Shown: positions 1-6,960 of the stretch, one piece after another
Numbering within the stretch: the stretch's first letter is position 1
Layout of the letters: every line of letters begins with the position of its first letter
Assembly (NCBI GenBank): GCA_036961445.1
Contig: JBALVO010000113.1
Coordinates: 1-12,303 of the forward strand
Direction: 5' to 3'
From: JBALVO01 sp036961445
Lineage (GTDB): Bacteria; Pseudomonadota; Gammaproteobacteria; Pseudomonadales; Halieaceae
DNA length: 12,303 bases
Program-made: the position numbers and the translations under genes
The notes under the pieces: generated by a model
The model's input: only the letters and a program-made list of their open reading frames with translations
What the model was told of the DNA's origin: nothing
Databases searched by the model: none

Positions 1-20
1 AAGTTCACGCGTCACAGGAG

Positions 21-1874
21 CTACAAGGAGATCTCCAGGGCGCTGTAGTTCTTATTCAAAATGGGGACCGAATATGACAGATACCCCGGCAGTAAGACGT
101 TCAGGAAGTAATCCAGAGTCTTGAGTTTGTTCTCGTAAAATTGCGCTCTGGAATTTTCCTTCAAAAAATCGTCCATAGCTTCTTCATTTACACCACCCTC
201 CTTTTTAAGCTCCTCCAGTTTGTCGTAAGCCACCAGGCCTTGCTGGAGCAAGAAATAACTGGCTGTCACGGCTGCCATCAGGAACATAAACGGCGTGGCA
301 TATAGAACAGCGCCCGACAGGCCCTTGTCCTTCATCATCTCTGGTAAAGTCATGCTACAGACCGTCATCTTGTCGTAGGCCTCTTTCCAGATCTCAAAAT
401 CCTGACCCAGACGGGTGTGGTTTTTGTTGGTATCGTACAGTTGAGCGAATTTTCCTAACAGCGCCATGAAGAGTCTGCCCTTGCTCATGGTCATTTTACG
501 CCCCACCAGATCCAAGGCCTGTATTCCGGTTGTGCCCTCATAAATGGCGGAAATTCTGAGGTCGCGGTAATACTGCTCCATGGGGAAATCTTTGGTGAAA
601 CCCACGCCGCCGAGAATCTGCATGCCGGTCCGGGTGACGTCCAATCCCGTCTCACAGGCCCAGCCTTTGCACATTGGTGTCATGATCTGAAACAAATCGT
701 CCAGCTCCTGCTTCTCCTCGTTGTCTTCTGTGATGTGTAATTTGTCCTCAATGAAACAGGCGCCATACAACAGGGCCCTGATCGCCTCCACCCTGGCTTT
801 CATTCCGGTCAGTGAATAGCGGACATCGGGATGCTGAATAATGGGGACGCTGGGCGCGTCCGAACCCTGGTCGTGGCTGTCGATGTGGGCGCCCTGGATT
901 CTCTCCCTGGCGTAGGCGAGTGCGTTTTGATAGGCGGCGCTGGCGATACCAAGTCCCATGCCAGCCACCATAATGCGCTCGGTGTTCATCATCTGAAACA
1001 TCATCCGCATGCCTGCTCCCTGCTCGCCGAGCAGGCGGCCGTAACAGTTGTCCTGGTCGCCGAAACTGAGCACGGCGGTGGCGCTGGCTGTGATGCCCAT
1101 TTTGTGCTCTATCGATACCAGGGTCACATCGTTGGCCTCGCCCAGACTGCCATCTTCATTTACGGTAATCTTGGGCACGACGAACAGGCTCAGTCCTTTG
1201 GTCCCCGCCGGATCGCCTTGTACTCGCGCCAGCACCAGGTGAATCACGTTTGAGCCCAGGTCATTATCACCGGAGGAAATCCAGCATTTGCTCCCCTTGA
1301 TTTTGTATGTCTCTCCCTCCACCAGTTCGGCGGAGGTCTTTGCCGCTCCCACATCAGAGCCTGCCTGGGGTTCGCTCAAACACATTGTTCCTGTGTACTC
1401 CCCCGTGGTCATTTTTTCACAATAGGTATTCTTCAGGTCCTCGGCGCCGAAGGACTCGATCAACTCCATAGCCCCCTGAGTCAGGCCGAAATACATGCCC
1501 AGCGCGAGATTACCCCCAAGAATTCCTTCTGAAAGGGCCAGGCCGATCGCCGCAGGAGCGCCCTGGCCGCCGAACTCCTGGCTCGCCGATATCGAAGCCC
1601 AACCAAGCTCGTAGGCCTGTTTGTAGGGATTCTGCAGACATTGAGGGACAATAGCATTGCCGTCCACCACCGTGCAGCCCTCGCGGTCAGCCTCCATATT
1701 GGTGGGGGAAATCACTTCCTTCGCGAACTTCAGACCTTCCGTCACTAAGAGCTTCAGTGTCTCCGCGTCGTAATCTGCATATTTCGGGTACTGTTGCAAT
1801 TGATCGACTCGCAGCCATTCAAACAGGCTAAATTCAATATCCTGAATATCTACAACCAACTCGGTAGTACTCAT
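21..1874 (-). CDS. Acyl-CoA dehydrogenase, long DmdC-like form (617 aa)
   Basis: A flavoprotein of the acyl-CoA dehydrogenase superfamily, expected to make an alpha,beta double bond in an acyl-CoA thioester and pass electrons to electron-transfer flavoprotein in the cytoplasm. Visible motifs are MCLSEPQAGSDVG near residues 164-176 (the family's first signature), KCWISSGD at 196-203, and YEGTTGIQALDLVGRK at 445-460, whose Glu446 is the likely catalytic base. About 160 residues follow that motif, and the N-terminus is extended before the flavin domain. Both are typical of the roughly 600-residue group that includes 3-methylmercaptopropionyl-CoA dehydrogenase (DmdC). The frame stays open upstream to 2141, but ATG at 1874 is preferred: AGGAG lies 8 nt before it and family-like sequence starts there. 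The DMSP substrate is not shown by anything here; other medium- or long-chain acyl-CoAs are equally possible. The gene stands alone in the window. Confidence 0.93.
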   Translation of the reverse strand: MSTTELVVDIQDIEFSLFEWLRVDQLQQYPKYADYDAETLKLLVTEGLKFAKEVISPTNMEADREGCTVVDGNAIVPQCLQNPYKQAYELGWASISASQEFGGQGAPAAIGLALSEGILGGNLALGMYFGLTQGAMELIESFGAEDLKNTYCEKMTTGEYTGTMCLSEPQAGSDVGAAKTSAELVEGETYKIKGSKCWISSGDNDLGSNVIHLVLARVQGDPAGTKGLSLFVVPKITVNEDGSLGEANDVTLVSIEHKMGITASATAVLSFGDQDNCYGRLLGEQGAGMRMMFQMMNTERIMVAGMGLGIASAAYQNALAYARERIQGAHIDSHDQGSDAPSVPIIQHPDVRYSLTGMKARVEAIRALLYGACFIEDKLHITEDNEEKQELDDLFQIMTPMCKGWACETGLDVTRTGMQILGGVGFTKDFPMEQYYRDLRISAIYEGTTGIQALDLVGRKMTMSKGRLFMALLGKFAQLYDTNKNHTRLGQDFEIWKEAYDKMTVCSMTLPEMMKDKGLSGAVLYATPFMFLMAAVTASYFLLQQGLVAYDKLEELKKEGGVNEEAMDDFLKENSRAQFYENKLKTLDYFLNVLLPGYLSYSVPILNKNYSALEISL

Positions 1875-2139
1875 AAGGTTCTCCTGAGAATTCGGCGACC
1901 GGTTATGCGGACGGATTCCCGCCGAAAGTATTATTCCTCTCTCTATCTTAGTTGGGATTCCAGTGGATGCTAGGATTCTGGGGGATTCGCGCTTATTTTC
2001 CTGCACCCTCCTCAATCCACGCGACGTCCCCGGGTGGAAGCAGCACGCGAATTCTGTTGTTGTAGGTTTCCAGAGCCTTGCCATCAAGTACCTGTGCATG
2101 GCCAATTCGTAATCTAGCTCACAAGCTCGGAAGAAGCTC
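1875..2139. other. Gene-free stretch upstream of the acyl-CoA dehydrogenase
   Basis: This is the 5' flank of the minus-strand acyl-CoA dehydrogenase gene. The only clear signal is the AGGAG ribosome binding site just upstream of position 1874. The dehydrogenase frame happens to remain open through here, but the translated residues do not resemble the family N-terminus and no better start signal was seen. No convincing promoter or terminator was identified. Confidence 0.5.
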
Positions 2140-2400
2140 AAAGTTCGGTTTCAAAAACCCCTCACCCTTTTTCAACTTACTGCAACTCAGCTCGGTATAC
2201 CCCACCATCAGTCTCGGCATAGGCTCGGTCTCGGCCACCCTGCCCTATCCCATCAACAAACCCCGATACGTTTCTTCAAGTTACTGTCCAGATGCCAGGT
2301 AGACCATCCGCCTCATAAGCGGGTGGTGTCTGGGTAAACTGATCTGGATACTACATCTTGTTGATTATTGTAGATTTTCCATAGAAGAGAGCCTCCGACT
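2140..2400 (+). repeat. tRNA-Met-like repeat, copy 1
   Basis: Positions 2140-2323 align without any gap to 6961-7144, with 143 of 184 bases identical by hand count. The aligned block ends in a tRNA-like anticodon arm: stem TCCGC (2307-2311) pairs with GCGGG (2319-2323) around the 7-base loop CTCATAA, which carries a CAT anticodon. Beyond this the T-arm region is degenerate and no CCA end is present. Homology to copy 2 resumes at ATTTTCCATAGA (2374-2385). A second D-arm/anticodon-like piece, AGAGCCTCCGACT, lies at 2388-2400. I do not recognise the family. It is best described as an interspersed repeat carrying tRNA-derived sequence, and probably not a functional tRNA here. Confidence 0.75.
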
Positions 2401-2453
2401 ACGGATCAGTACGCATAGACTCGACTAAGTGAGTGAGTAGGATGCAACGATGT

Positions 2454-2483
2454 ATGCCATAATCCAGCCAAACCCGCGATAAT
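2454..2483 (+). promoter_or_regulatory. Candidate sigma70-type promoter for the channel gene
   Basis: ATGCCA at 2454-2459 (4 of 6 match to TTGACA) and GATAAT at 2478-2483 (5 of 6 match to TATAAT) are separated by 18 bp. The -10 box ends 26 nt before the ATG at 2510, which would give a short leader. The match is modest and was found by eye only. Confidence 0.33.
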
Positions 2484-2509
2484 AAAAACCTGACCGGACT
2501 AGCAATAAG

Positions 2510-3622
2510 ATGCAAAATTTCTTGAGAGTCATTGTGGCTACATTTATAGCCACCGCCACGTTAGCGGGGAGTACATTAGCCCTAGCTTCCCCCGCACCGG
2601 AGTTGGCAGCCAAACATTTACAAGGTGATGGTTTCAAGAGTGCGCTGCCACAAAAAGACGGCCCTGTAGAGGTCACCGTCAGTTTTGACTTACGGGATAT
2701 CGATCACATCGATGATGAGACTGAAACCTTTGGATTTACCGGTGTCATTAAACTATCCTGGCATGATCCTCGTCAGGAATTCGACCCGATGGCCGAGGGC
2801 ACTAGGGAAAAAATATATCAGGGGAATTTCCAGTTTAATGAAGTCTTTTCTGGGTGGTTTCCTCAGCTTATTCTCGTGAATGAGTCTGGCGTGTACGAGA
2901 AACATGGCGTCTTGATGCGCGTGCGCTCTGATGGTTCCGTAAGCGTGTTTGAAACGGTTAATGCGGTTGCGAAGATTGATCTCGACCTGCGGCGTTATCC
3001 AATTGATCGACAGCGACTTGAAGCTGTTTTTCATGTACTGGGATTCGATAGCAAGGAGATAGCGCTCCGACTGGATGCAGATTACGACGATGTGGACTTG
3101 AACCTTGACGAATTGTTTCAGATGCCTCAGTGGAAGCTAACCGGGATCAAATCCTCGATCGGAACCCGAAACACGCCGCTTATAGGCAAAAAGGCAACTA
3201 CATCGACATTCACTGTCAGTGTTGATGTGCAACGTAGCTCCTTTTATATTTTGCGCCTGGTCGTACTGCCACTGATGATCATAGTGATGCTATCGTGGTC
3301 TGTATTCTGGATGGATAAATCGTCTCTGGGCGATAGAATTAGCGTCTCATTCATCGGCATACTGACCGCAGTCACGTACCAGGTGATAATGAGTGAAACC
3401 CTTCCAAGAATCTCTTACTCCACGCTAATTAATGAAGGGTTCCTGTGTATTAGCTTCTTCGTTATGTGCATGACTGTCATCGTCAACCTGAGAGTGGGCT
3501 ACTTGGATCGTCATGAAATGAGCGAAGCTGGAGATCGACTCGATCACCGCTGTAGATGGCTGTTTCCTGTAATTTATTTCGGTGCTCTACTGATTGTTGT
3601 CTTGGCAGCTTCCTTGTCATGA
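2510..3622 (+). CDS. Prokaryotic pentameric ligand-gated ion channel homologue
   Basis: A 370-residue homologue of bacterial Cys-loop-less pentameric channels such as GLIC and ELIC, expected in the inner membrane with its ligand-binding domain in the periplasm. Residues 1-27 look like a signal peptide ending in ALAS. A beta-rich extracellular domain follows, with FPQLILVN at 117-124 and DLRRYPIDRQ at 159-168, the latter matching the pro-loop (Cys-loop equivalent) with its conserved YP.D pattern. No cysteine pair brackets the loop, as expected in bacteria. Four hydrophobic helices lie near 245-267 (with the conserved TM1 Pro254), 273-298 (pore-lining), 303-327 and 349-368. The M2 segment resembles ELIC more than GLIC by eye. 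The ligand and ion selectivity cannot be read from sequence. The ribosome binding site before ATG 2510 is weak. A 135-bp gap separates it from the next gene, so it is probably a separate transcription unit. Confidence 0.9.
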   Translation: MQNFLRVIVATFIATATLAGSTLALASPAPELAAKHLQGDGFKSALPQKDGPVEVTVSFDLRDIDHIDDETETFGFTGVIKLSWHDPRQEFDPMAEGTREKIYQGNFQFNEVFSGWFPQLILVNESGVYEKHGVLMRVRSDGSVSVFETVNAVAKIDLDLRRYPIDRQRLEAVFHVLGFDSKEIALRLDADYDDVDLNLDELFQMPQWKLTGIKSSIGTRNTPLIGKKATTSTFTVSVDVQRSSFYILRLVVLPLMIIVMLSWSVFWMDKSSLGDRISVSFIGILTAVTYQVIMSETLPRISYSTLINEGFLCISFFVMCMTVIVNLRVGYLDRHEMSEAGDRLDHRCRWLFPVIYFGALLIVVLAASLS

Positions 3623-3654
3623 AAGAATTGGTTTTACTTTGTGCAGATCCAGTC

Positions 3655-3677
3655 TTGGAAAAATCGACCTTTTCCAA
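3655..3677. terminator. Perfect 8-bp inverted repeat, possible terminator
   Basis: TTGGAAAA (3655-3662) and TTTTCCAA (3670-3677) form a perfect 8-bp stem with a 7-base loop, 33 nt after the channel stop codon. There is no T-run after the stem and the stem is AT-rich, so intrinsic termination would be weak. It could instead be an operator for the operon starting at 3758. Confidence 0.35.
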
Positions 3678-3757
3678 TAGTACTTGATTCGCAGGTAGGT
3701 TATAACTACATCACTGACGAGTTATATCCACAGCAAAATCCAGACCGGTGAATCTAT

Positions 3758-4426
3758 ATGAGTAGTACGACTCAATACCAGATCAGGTTGGTAACAGGGA
3801 TAGTTGGACTGGCAGCTGCCATCCTGGTCGGTGCCGGTGAGTTTCTTTTACATTTTGACTCTCAGGCACGTTTTTCTGCCGATGGTTACACCTTCATGCT
3901 GGCTGCTTCAACTGCACGGCAAACAACTGGCCATTTTTTCGGTGTGCTGGGTGCCCCCCTGTACGTTGTGGGCTGTTGGCATATCTACCTGATGCTGAAG
4001 CCCGCAAATCAAAAACTGGCTTTCTTGGGCTTCCTAACGAGCGCCTACGGATTCATGATCGGGGCAGACTGGATTTCTTCCCGGGCGAGTATCGGTGCTC
4101 TAATGCACTATCAGGAATCAGGGGGGAGCATCCAGGAACTGGTGGCGCTGTACGATTTGCGCTACGAAAGCCTATTGACTGTCATCCGAATTACTACCGC
4201 CGCCCTCTCGATCATCTTTATTTATCTGGCTTTGACGGGACGGTCGCACTACCAAAAATGGCACGCCATATTTAATCCCATCGTATTGCTGGTGATGAAT
4301 TTCGTCATTTATGCAATAAGCCCATCGATTGGAAAATACCTGATGCCGATCGCGCTCAACATCGCGTTCGGTATCTTTTTCACAATGTCCGTCATACAAG
4401 CACGAAAAATACATAATGGAACTTAA
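3758..4426 (+). CDS. Six-helix membrane protein of unknown function (DUF6796-like)
   Basis: A 222-residue, very hydrophobic protein with about six membrane helices, near residues 13-32, 60-80, 88-107, 139-160, 168-188 and 193-214. Charged or polar residues sit inside or next to helices, such as the GAGEFLLHF segment at 25-33, His59 and Asp104. The general look recalls the uncharacterised DUF6796 family, but this is from memory and not checked. No enzymatic motif is visible. It is the first gene of a packed four-gene group: its stop is followed after 3 nt by the ATG of the VCBS-repeat gene. The ribosome binding site is weak (GGTG, 9 nt upstream of the ATG). It may act with the downstream membrane-anchored and redox proteins, but this rests on gene order alone. 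Confidence 0.8.
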   Translation: MSSTTQYQIRLVTGIVGLAAAILVGAGEFLLHFDSQARFSADGYTFMLAASTARQTTGHFFGVLGAPLYVVGCWHIYLMLKPANQKLAFLGFLTSAYGFMIGADWISSRASIGALMHYQESGGSIQELVALYDLRYESLLTVIRITTAALSIIFIYLALTGRSHYQKWHAIFNPIVLLVMNFVIYAISPSIGKYLMPIALNIAFGIFFTMSVIQARKIHNGT

Positions 4427-4429
4427 TAA

Positions 4430-6025
4430 ATGAAAAAATTACTATTGGTACCAATTATTATCGTGGCATTGCTTTTCATCGTTGTTATCGTACGATTTTC
4501 GCTGGATAAACGTATTCCCTACGAAGTATCAACAGCCAATATCGTGGTGCCTACATTTGAGACCAGCGTTCTCGATTTTGAACAGCAACTGATCGATACT
4601 GAATCATTACCTTTCACCGCCAGTGCTGTTATCGATATCGATAACGATGGCGTCGAAGAGCTTTATATTGGCGGCGGGCCTAATCAGGATGATGCTGTGT
4701 TCGAATTTGTCGATGGGAAATTTAATCTGCTCGATGAATCGATTATTGATAAGCCCGAAATACAGGATGCCACGTTTGGCTCCTCTGTCATCGATGTCGA
4801 CGCCAACGGTTTTTCTGACCTGATTGTCTCACGAACAAATGGCATCTGGTTGTATCTCAATGACGGTGGCCACTTTTCAGGGCGAAAGCTCGACTTGGAC
4901 CTGGGTACCGACACCTCGCCACTGTCAGTGGCTATCGGGGATATTAACCGCGACGGCCATTTTGATATGTATGTTGCCGGCTACATAAAGAAAGAATTAG
5001 TAGAAGGGCAGAATATTTTCAACAAGGAAGGGTATGGCGGCACCAGCCGGATGTTTTTGAACAACGGTGACAACACATTTTCCGACATCACCGAGGCGTC
5101 TGGTCTCTTATATACGCACAATACATTCATGGGTATATTTGTCGACATAGATAACAATGGGCTTGAAGATCTGGTGGTTGTCCATGATACCGGACAGGTG
5201 CGAACCTGGAAGAACATGGGTAATTTGAAGTTCCGTAATATGCCTAACCCCAATTCCGACCAATATAGCTACCCAATGGGCATCGCGGTAACAGACTATC
5301 TAAACAATGGCATGGTAGATTTCTTCTTTTCCAATACAGGCAGTACCCCACCTAATTTCGTTGTTACGGGCGACTTACGCGATGACCAGGTATATAACCC
5401 CTTGTGGATCATGTTCCAGAACAAGGGTAATTTTAACTTCGATGATATTGCCGAAAAAGCAAAACTCGCCGCTTACGAGTTTTCATGGGGTGCAATATTT
5501 GAAGACTTCAACCTGGATGGCAGAGATGATCTGGTAGTTTCAGAAAACTACATCGGTTTTCCGCCACATAAAATACCGTTCTTACGTCTTCCCGGGAGAT
5601 TCCTGATGCAAACCGAGACCGGGGAATTTGCGGCAACGGGTGAACAAAGTGGAGTCATCAATACTGGCTACGGAATCTCCCCTATTACCGCTGACTTCAA
5701 TGGCGACGGATATCCCGACCTTGTACACATCAACATCGCTGGCAAGCCCAAGGCCTACATCAACAACGGGGGTGATGCGAATTACCTGAAGGTACAACTA
5801 CCGGACACTATCGCCTCTATAGCAGCAAAAATACGGGTGCAGCGCAGTGACGGTGAAGTGATCTACCGGGACTTTGTATCTGGGGAGGGCCTCTGCTCCG
5901 ACCAATCTCATATTCAGATTTTTGGGCTAGAGAACGCCTCGGCAACTGAGGTTACAGTGCAATATATTAGTGGGGAAATTGCTGAACGAACCGGAGATTT
6001 TTCCAACACACTCCTCAAATTCTAA
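4430..6025 (+). CDS. Membrane-anchored FG-GAP/VCBS repeat protein with ASPIC/UnbV-like C-terminus
   Basis: A 531-residue extracytoplasmic protein. Residues 1-22 form one hydrophobic helix with N-terminal Lys-Lys and no obvious cleavage site, so it is probably an uncleaved anchor. The rest holds at least six FG-GAP-type calcium-binding loops of the form D-x-[DN]-x-[DN]-G-x-x-[DE]: near 69 (DIDNDGVEE), 122 (DVDANGFSD), 171 (DINRDGHFD), 239 (DIDNNGLED), 359 (DFNLDGRDD) and 422 (DFNGDGYPD). The set suggests a beta-propeller. Residues about 463-531 resemble the ASPIC/UnbV domain (AAKIRV, then GEGLCSDQSH, then FGLENA) found in CRTAC1-like proteins. Such proteins bind ligands or partners outside the cytoplasm, and no catalytic role is established for them. 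It contains a single cysteine, Cys489, in the C-terminal domain. Its stop overlaps the next start as TAATG, implying coupled translation. Confidence 0.88.
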   Translation: MKKLLLVPIIIVALLFIVVIVRFSLDKRIPYEVSTANIVVPTFETSVLDFEQQLIDTESLPFTASAVIDIDNDGVEELYIGGGPNQDDAVFEFVDGKFNLLDESIIDKPEIQDATFGSSVIDVDANGFSDLIVSRTNGIWLYLNDGGHFSGRKLDLDLGTDTSPLSVAIGDINRDGHFDMYVAGYIKKELVEGQNIFNKEGYGGTSRMFLNNGDNTFSDITEASGLLYTHNTFMGIFVDIDNNGLEDLVVVHDTGQVRTWKNMGNLKFRNMPNPNSDQYSYPMGIAVTDYLNNGMVDFFFSNTGSTPPNFVVTGDLRDDQVYNPLWIMFQNKGNFNFDDIAEKAKLAAYEFSWGAIFEDFNLDGRDDLVVSENYIGFPPHKIPFLRLPGRFLMQTETGEFAATGEQSGVINTGYGISPITADFNGDGYPDLVHINIAGKPKAYINNGGDANYLKVQLPDTIASIAAKIRVQRSDGEVIYRDFVSGEGLCSDQSHIQIFGLENASATEVTVQYISGEIAERTGDFSNTLLKF

Positions 6026-6429
6026 TGTCGCCTTTGCGAATTGCCTTCCGAGGGTCACTGGGACTATTGATTGTCATAGGGCTGTGGAGCTCCCTGCAAT
6101 TGTCGTATTTGACAGTCACGGTGACAGCACCCTGCCCCAGTATTTTATGGGTACCCCTGTGCTACCTGGCGGCAATTGGTTACCTGTCCATGTTTGTCTC
6201 TCAGATCCCCTCTTTTGAAAAGCTGAAAACCCTGCTGTTTTATCCTGCATGGACCATGGTATTTCTCATCGCAGCATCGGGGAGTAGTGTTGAGTTATTT
6301 GCTGGTGATACATGCCCTAGAACCGGTGGAGGCGTACCTATGTGCTATATTTCTCTGGCTTTCTGCGCAGCTATATTTATGCTTCATCAACTTGAACGCC
6401 GGTCATCGAAATTGGCGGGCATGACATGA
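6025..6429 (+). CDS. Small four-helix membrane protein with paired cysteines
   Basis: A 134-residue protein with about four membrane helices, near residues 9-31, 38-60, 67-90 and 104-121. Five cysteines are placed suggestively: Cys37 and Cys46 at the start of helix 2 and Cys97 and Cys107 just before helix 4, plus Cys114 inside helix 4. The layout (four helices, one Cys pair between helices 1 and 2, another leading into the last helix, and VPLCYLAAIGYL resembling the VPL...LG.LGYL stretch of VKOR proteins) hints at a VKOR/DsbB-like disulfide exchanger. However, the CxxC normal for VKOR is absent: the second pair is nine residues apart. I do not recognise the family with confidence. The start overlaps the upstream stop (TAATG) and the stop overlaps the thioredoxin-fold gene (ATGA), which supports a joint function. 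Confidence 0.78.
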   Translation: MSPLRIAFRGSLGLLIVIGLWSSLQLSYLTVTVTAPCPSILWVPLCYLAAIGYLSMFVSQIPSFEKLKTLLFYPAWTMVFLIAASGSSVELFAGDTCPRTGGGVPMCYISLAFCAAIFMLHQLERRSSKLAGMT

Positions 6430-6911
6430 ACACTGCAGGTCGCATAGATACAGTAGAGGATTTTTCCATCTTGGTTCAGCAAGCTCTTGTGGTAATCGTT
6501 ACCAGTTATCGTGAAAAGTGGTGCCCTTTCTGCCGCACGTATTTACGTGAATTTGATTCGGTCCGGCGAAATCCTCCGCGCAGTGCGCTACTGGTTGGCA
6601 TCTCTGTCGATACATTTGATGAATGCAAAGAATTACAGAAGAAGTTGAAGCTCGGTTACGACCTTATACCTGACGAAACTCTAGTTATGCGTCAGCTGCT
6701 TAAGGTGACTACCGGCAAAGGACATGGCAAAGAAGCGTACCTGCAGCCAAGTGTGTTTGTATTCAAGGATGGTGAGAAATGTTTTGAGTGGATTCAGGAG
6801 CCCAAACTGTTAAATCTCGGTGGTGCGATTGGGAGACTGCCAGTTAAAGCGATTGTGCAGAAAGTTACTGATATTTCCGAACGGAAAGACAAGGGAATAA
6901 ATCACCCCTAA
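6426..6911 (+). CDS. Thioredoxin-fold protein with WCPFC active site (peroxiredoxin-like)
   Basis: A 161-residue protein of the thioredoxin / AhpC-TSA superfamily. The redox motif WCPFC lies at residues 32-36 (Cys33, Cys36), after a short strand (VVIVTS, 22-27) and before a helix, as expected for the fold. The cis-proline is probably Pro108 in LQPSVFVF. A strand ALLVGISVD (54-62) and the segment around YDLIPDET (78-85) look like the AhpC/TSA-type core, so a peroxiredoxin-like or thiol-disulfide oxidoreductase role is likely. No signal peptide is visible, so a cytoplasmic location is inferred. ATG overlaps the upstream stop as ATGA. As last gene of the four-gene operon it could supply reducing equivalents to the Cys-bearing membrane protein before it; that is inference. 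Confidence 0.85.
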   Translation: MNTAGRIDTVEDFSILVQQALVVIVTSYREKWCPFCRTYLREFDSVRRNPPRSALLVGISVDTFDECKELQKKLKLGYDLIPDETLVMRQLLKVTTGKGHGKEAYLQPSVFVFKDGEKCFEWIQEPKLLNLGGAIGRLPVKAIVQKVTDISERKDKGINHP

Positions 6912-6960
6912 CCCGACGCTGTGTGCCAGTGAGGGGCAAATTACTGTTTGGCCCGGATTT

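Noticed and set aside
831..1253. 140-residue plus-strand ORF opposite the acyl-CoA dehydrogenase
   Set aside because: It lies antisense to conserved catalytic-domain sequence, including part of the flavin domain, and has no independent coding evidence.
2078..2302. Small plus-strand ORF inside repeat copy 1, similar to the one at 6923-7123 in copy 2
   Set aside because: The two frames align and both end at the same place, but differences fall 10/16/12 over the three codon positions, with no third-position excess. The similarity is explained by the DNA repeat.
2291..2350. Complete tRNA in repeat copy 1
   Set aside because: Only the anticodon arm folds. The T-arm and acceptor are degenerate and there is no CCA.
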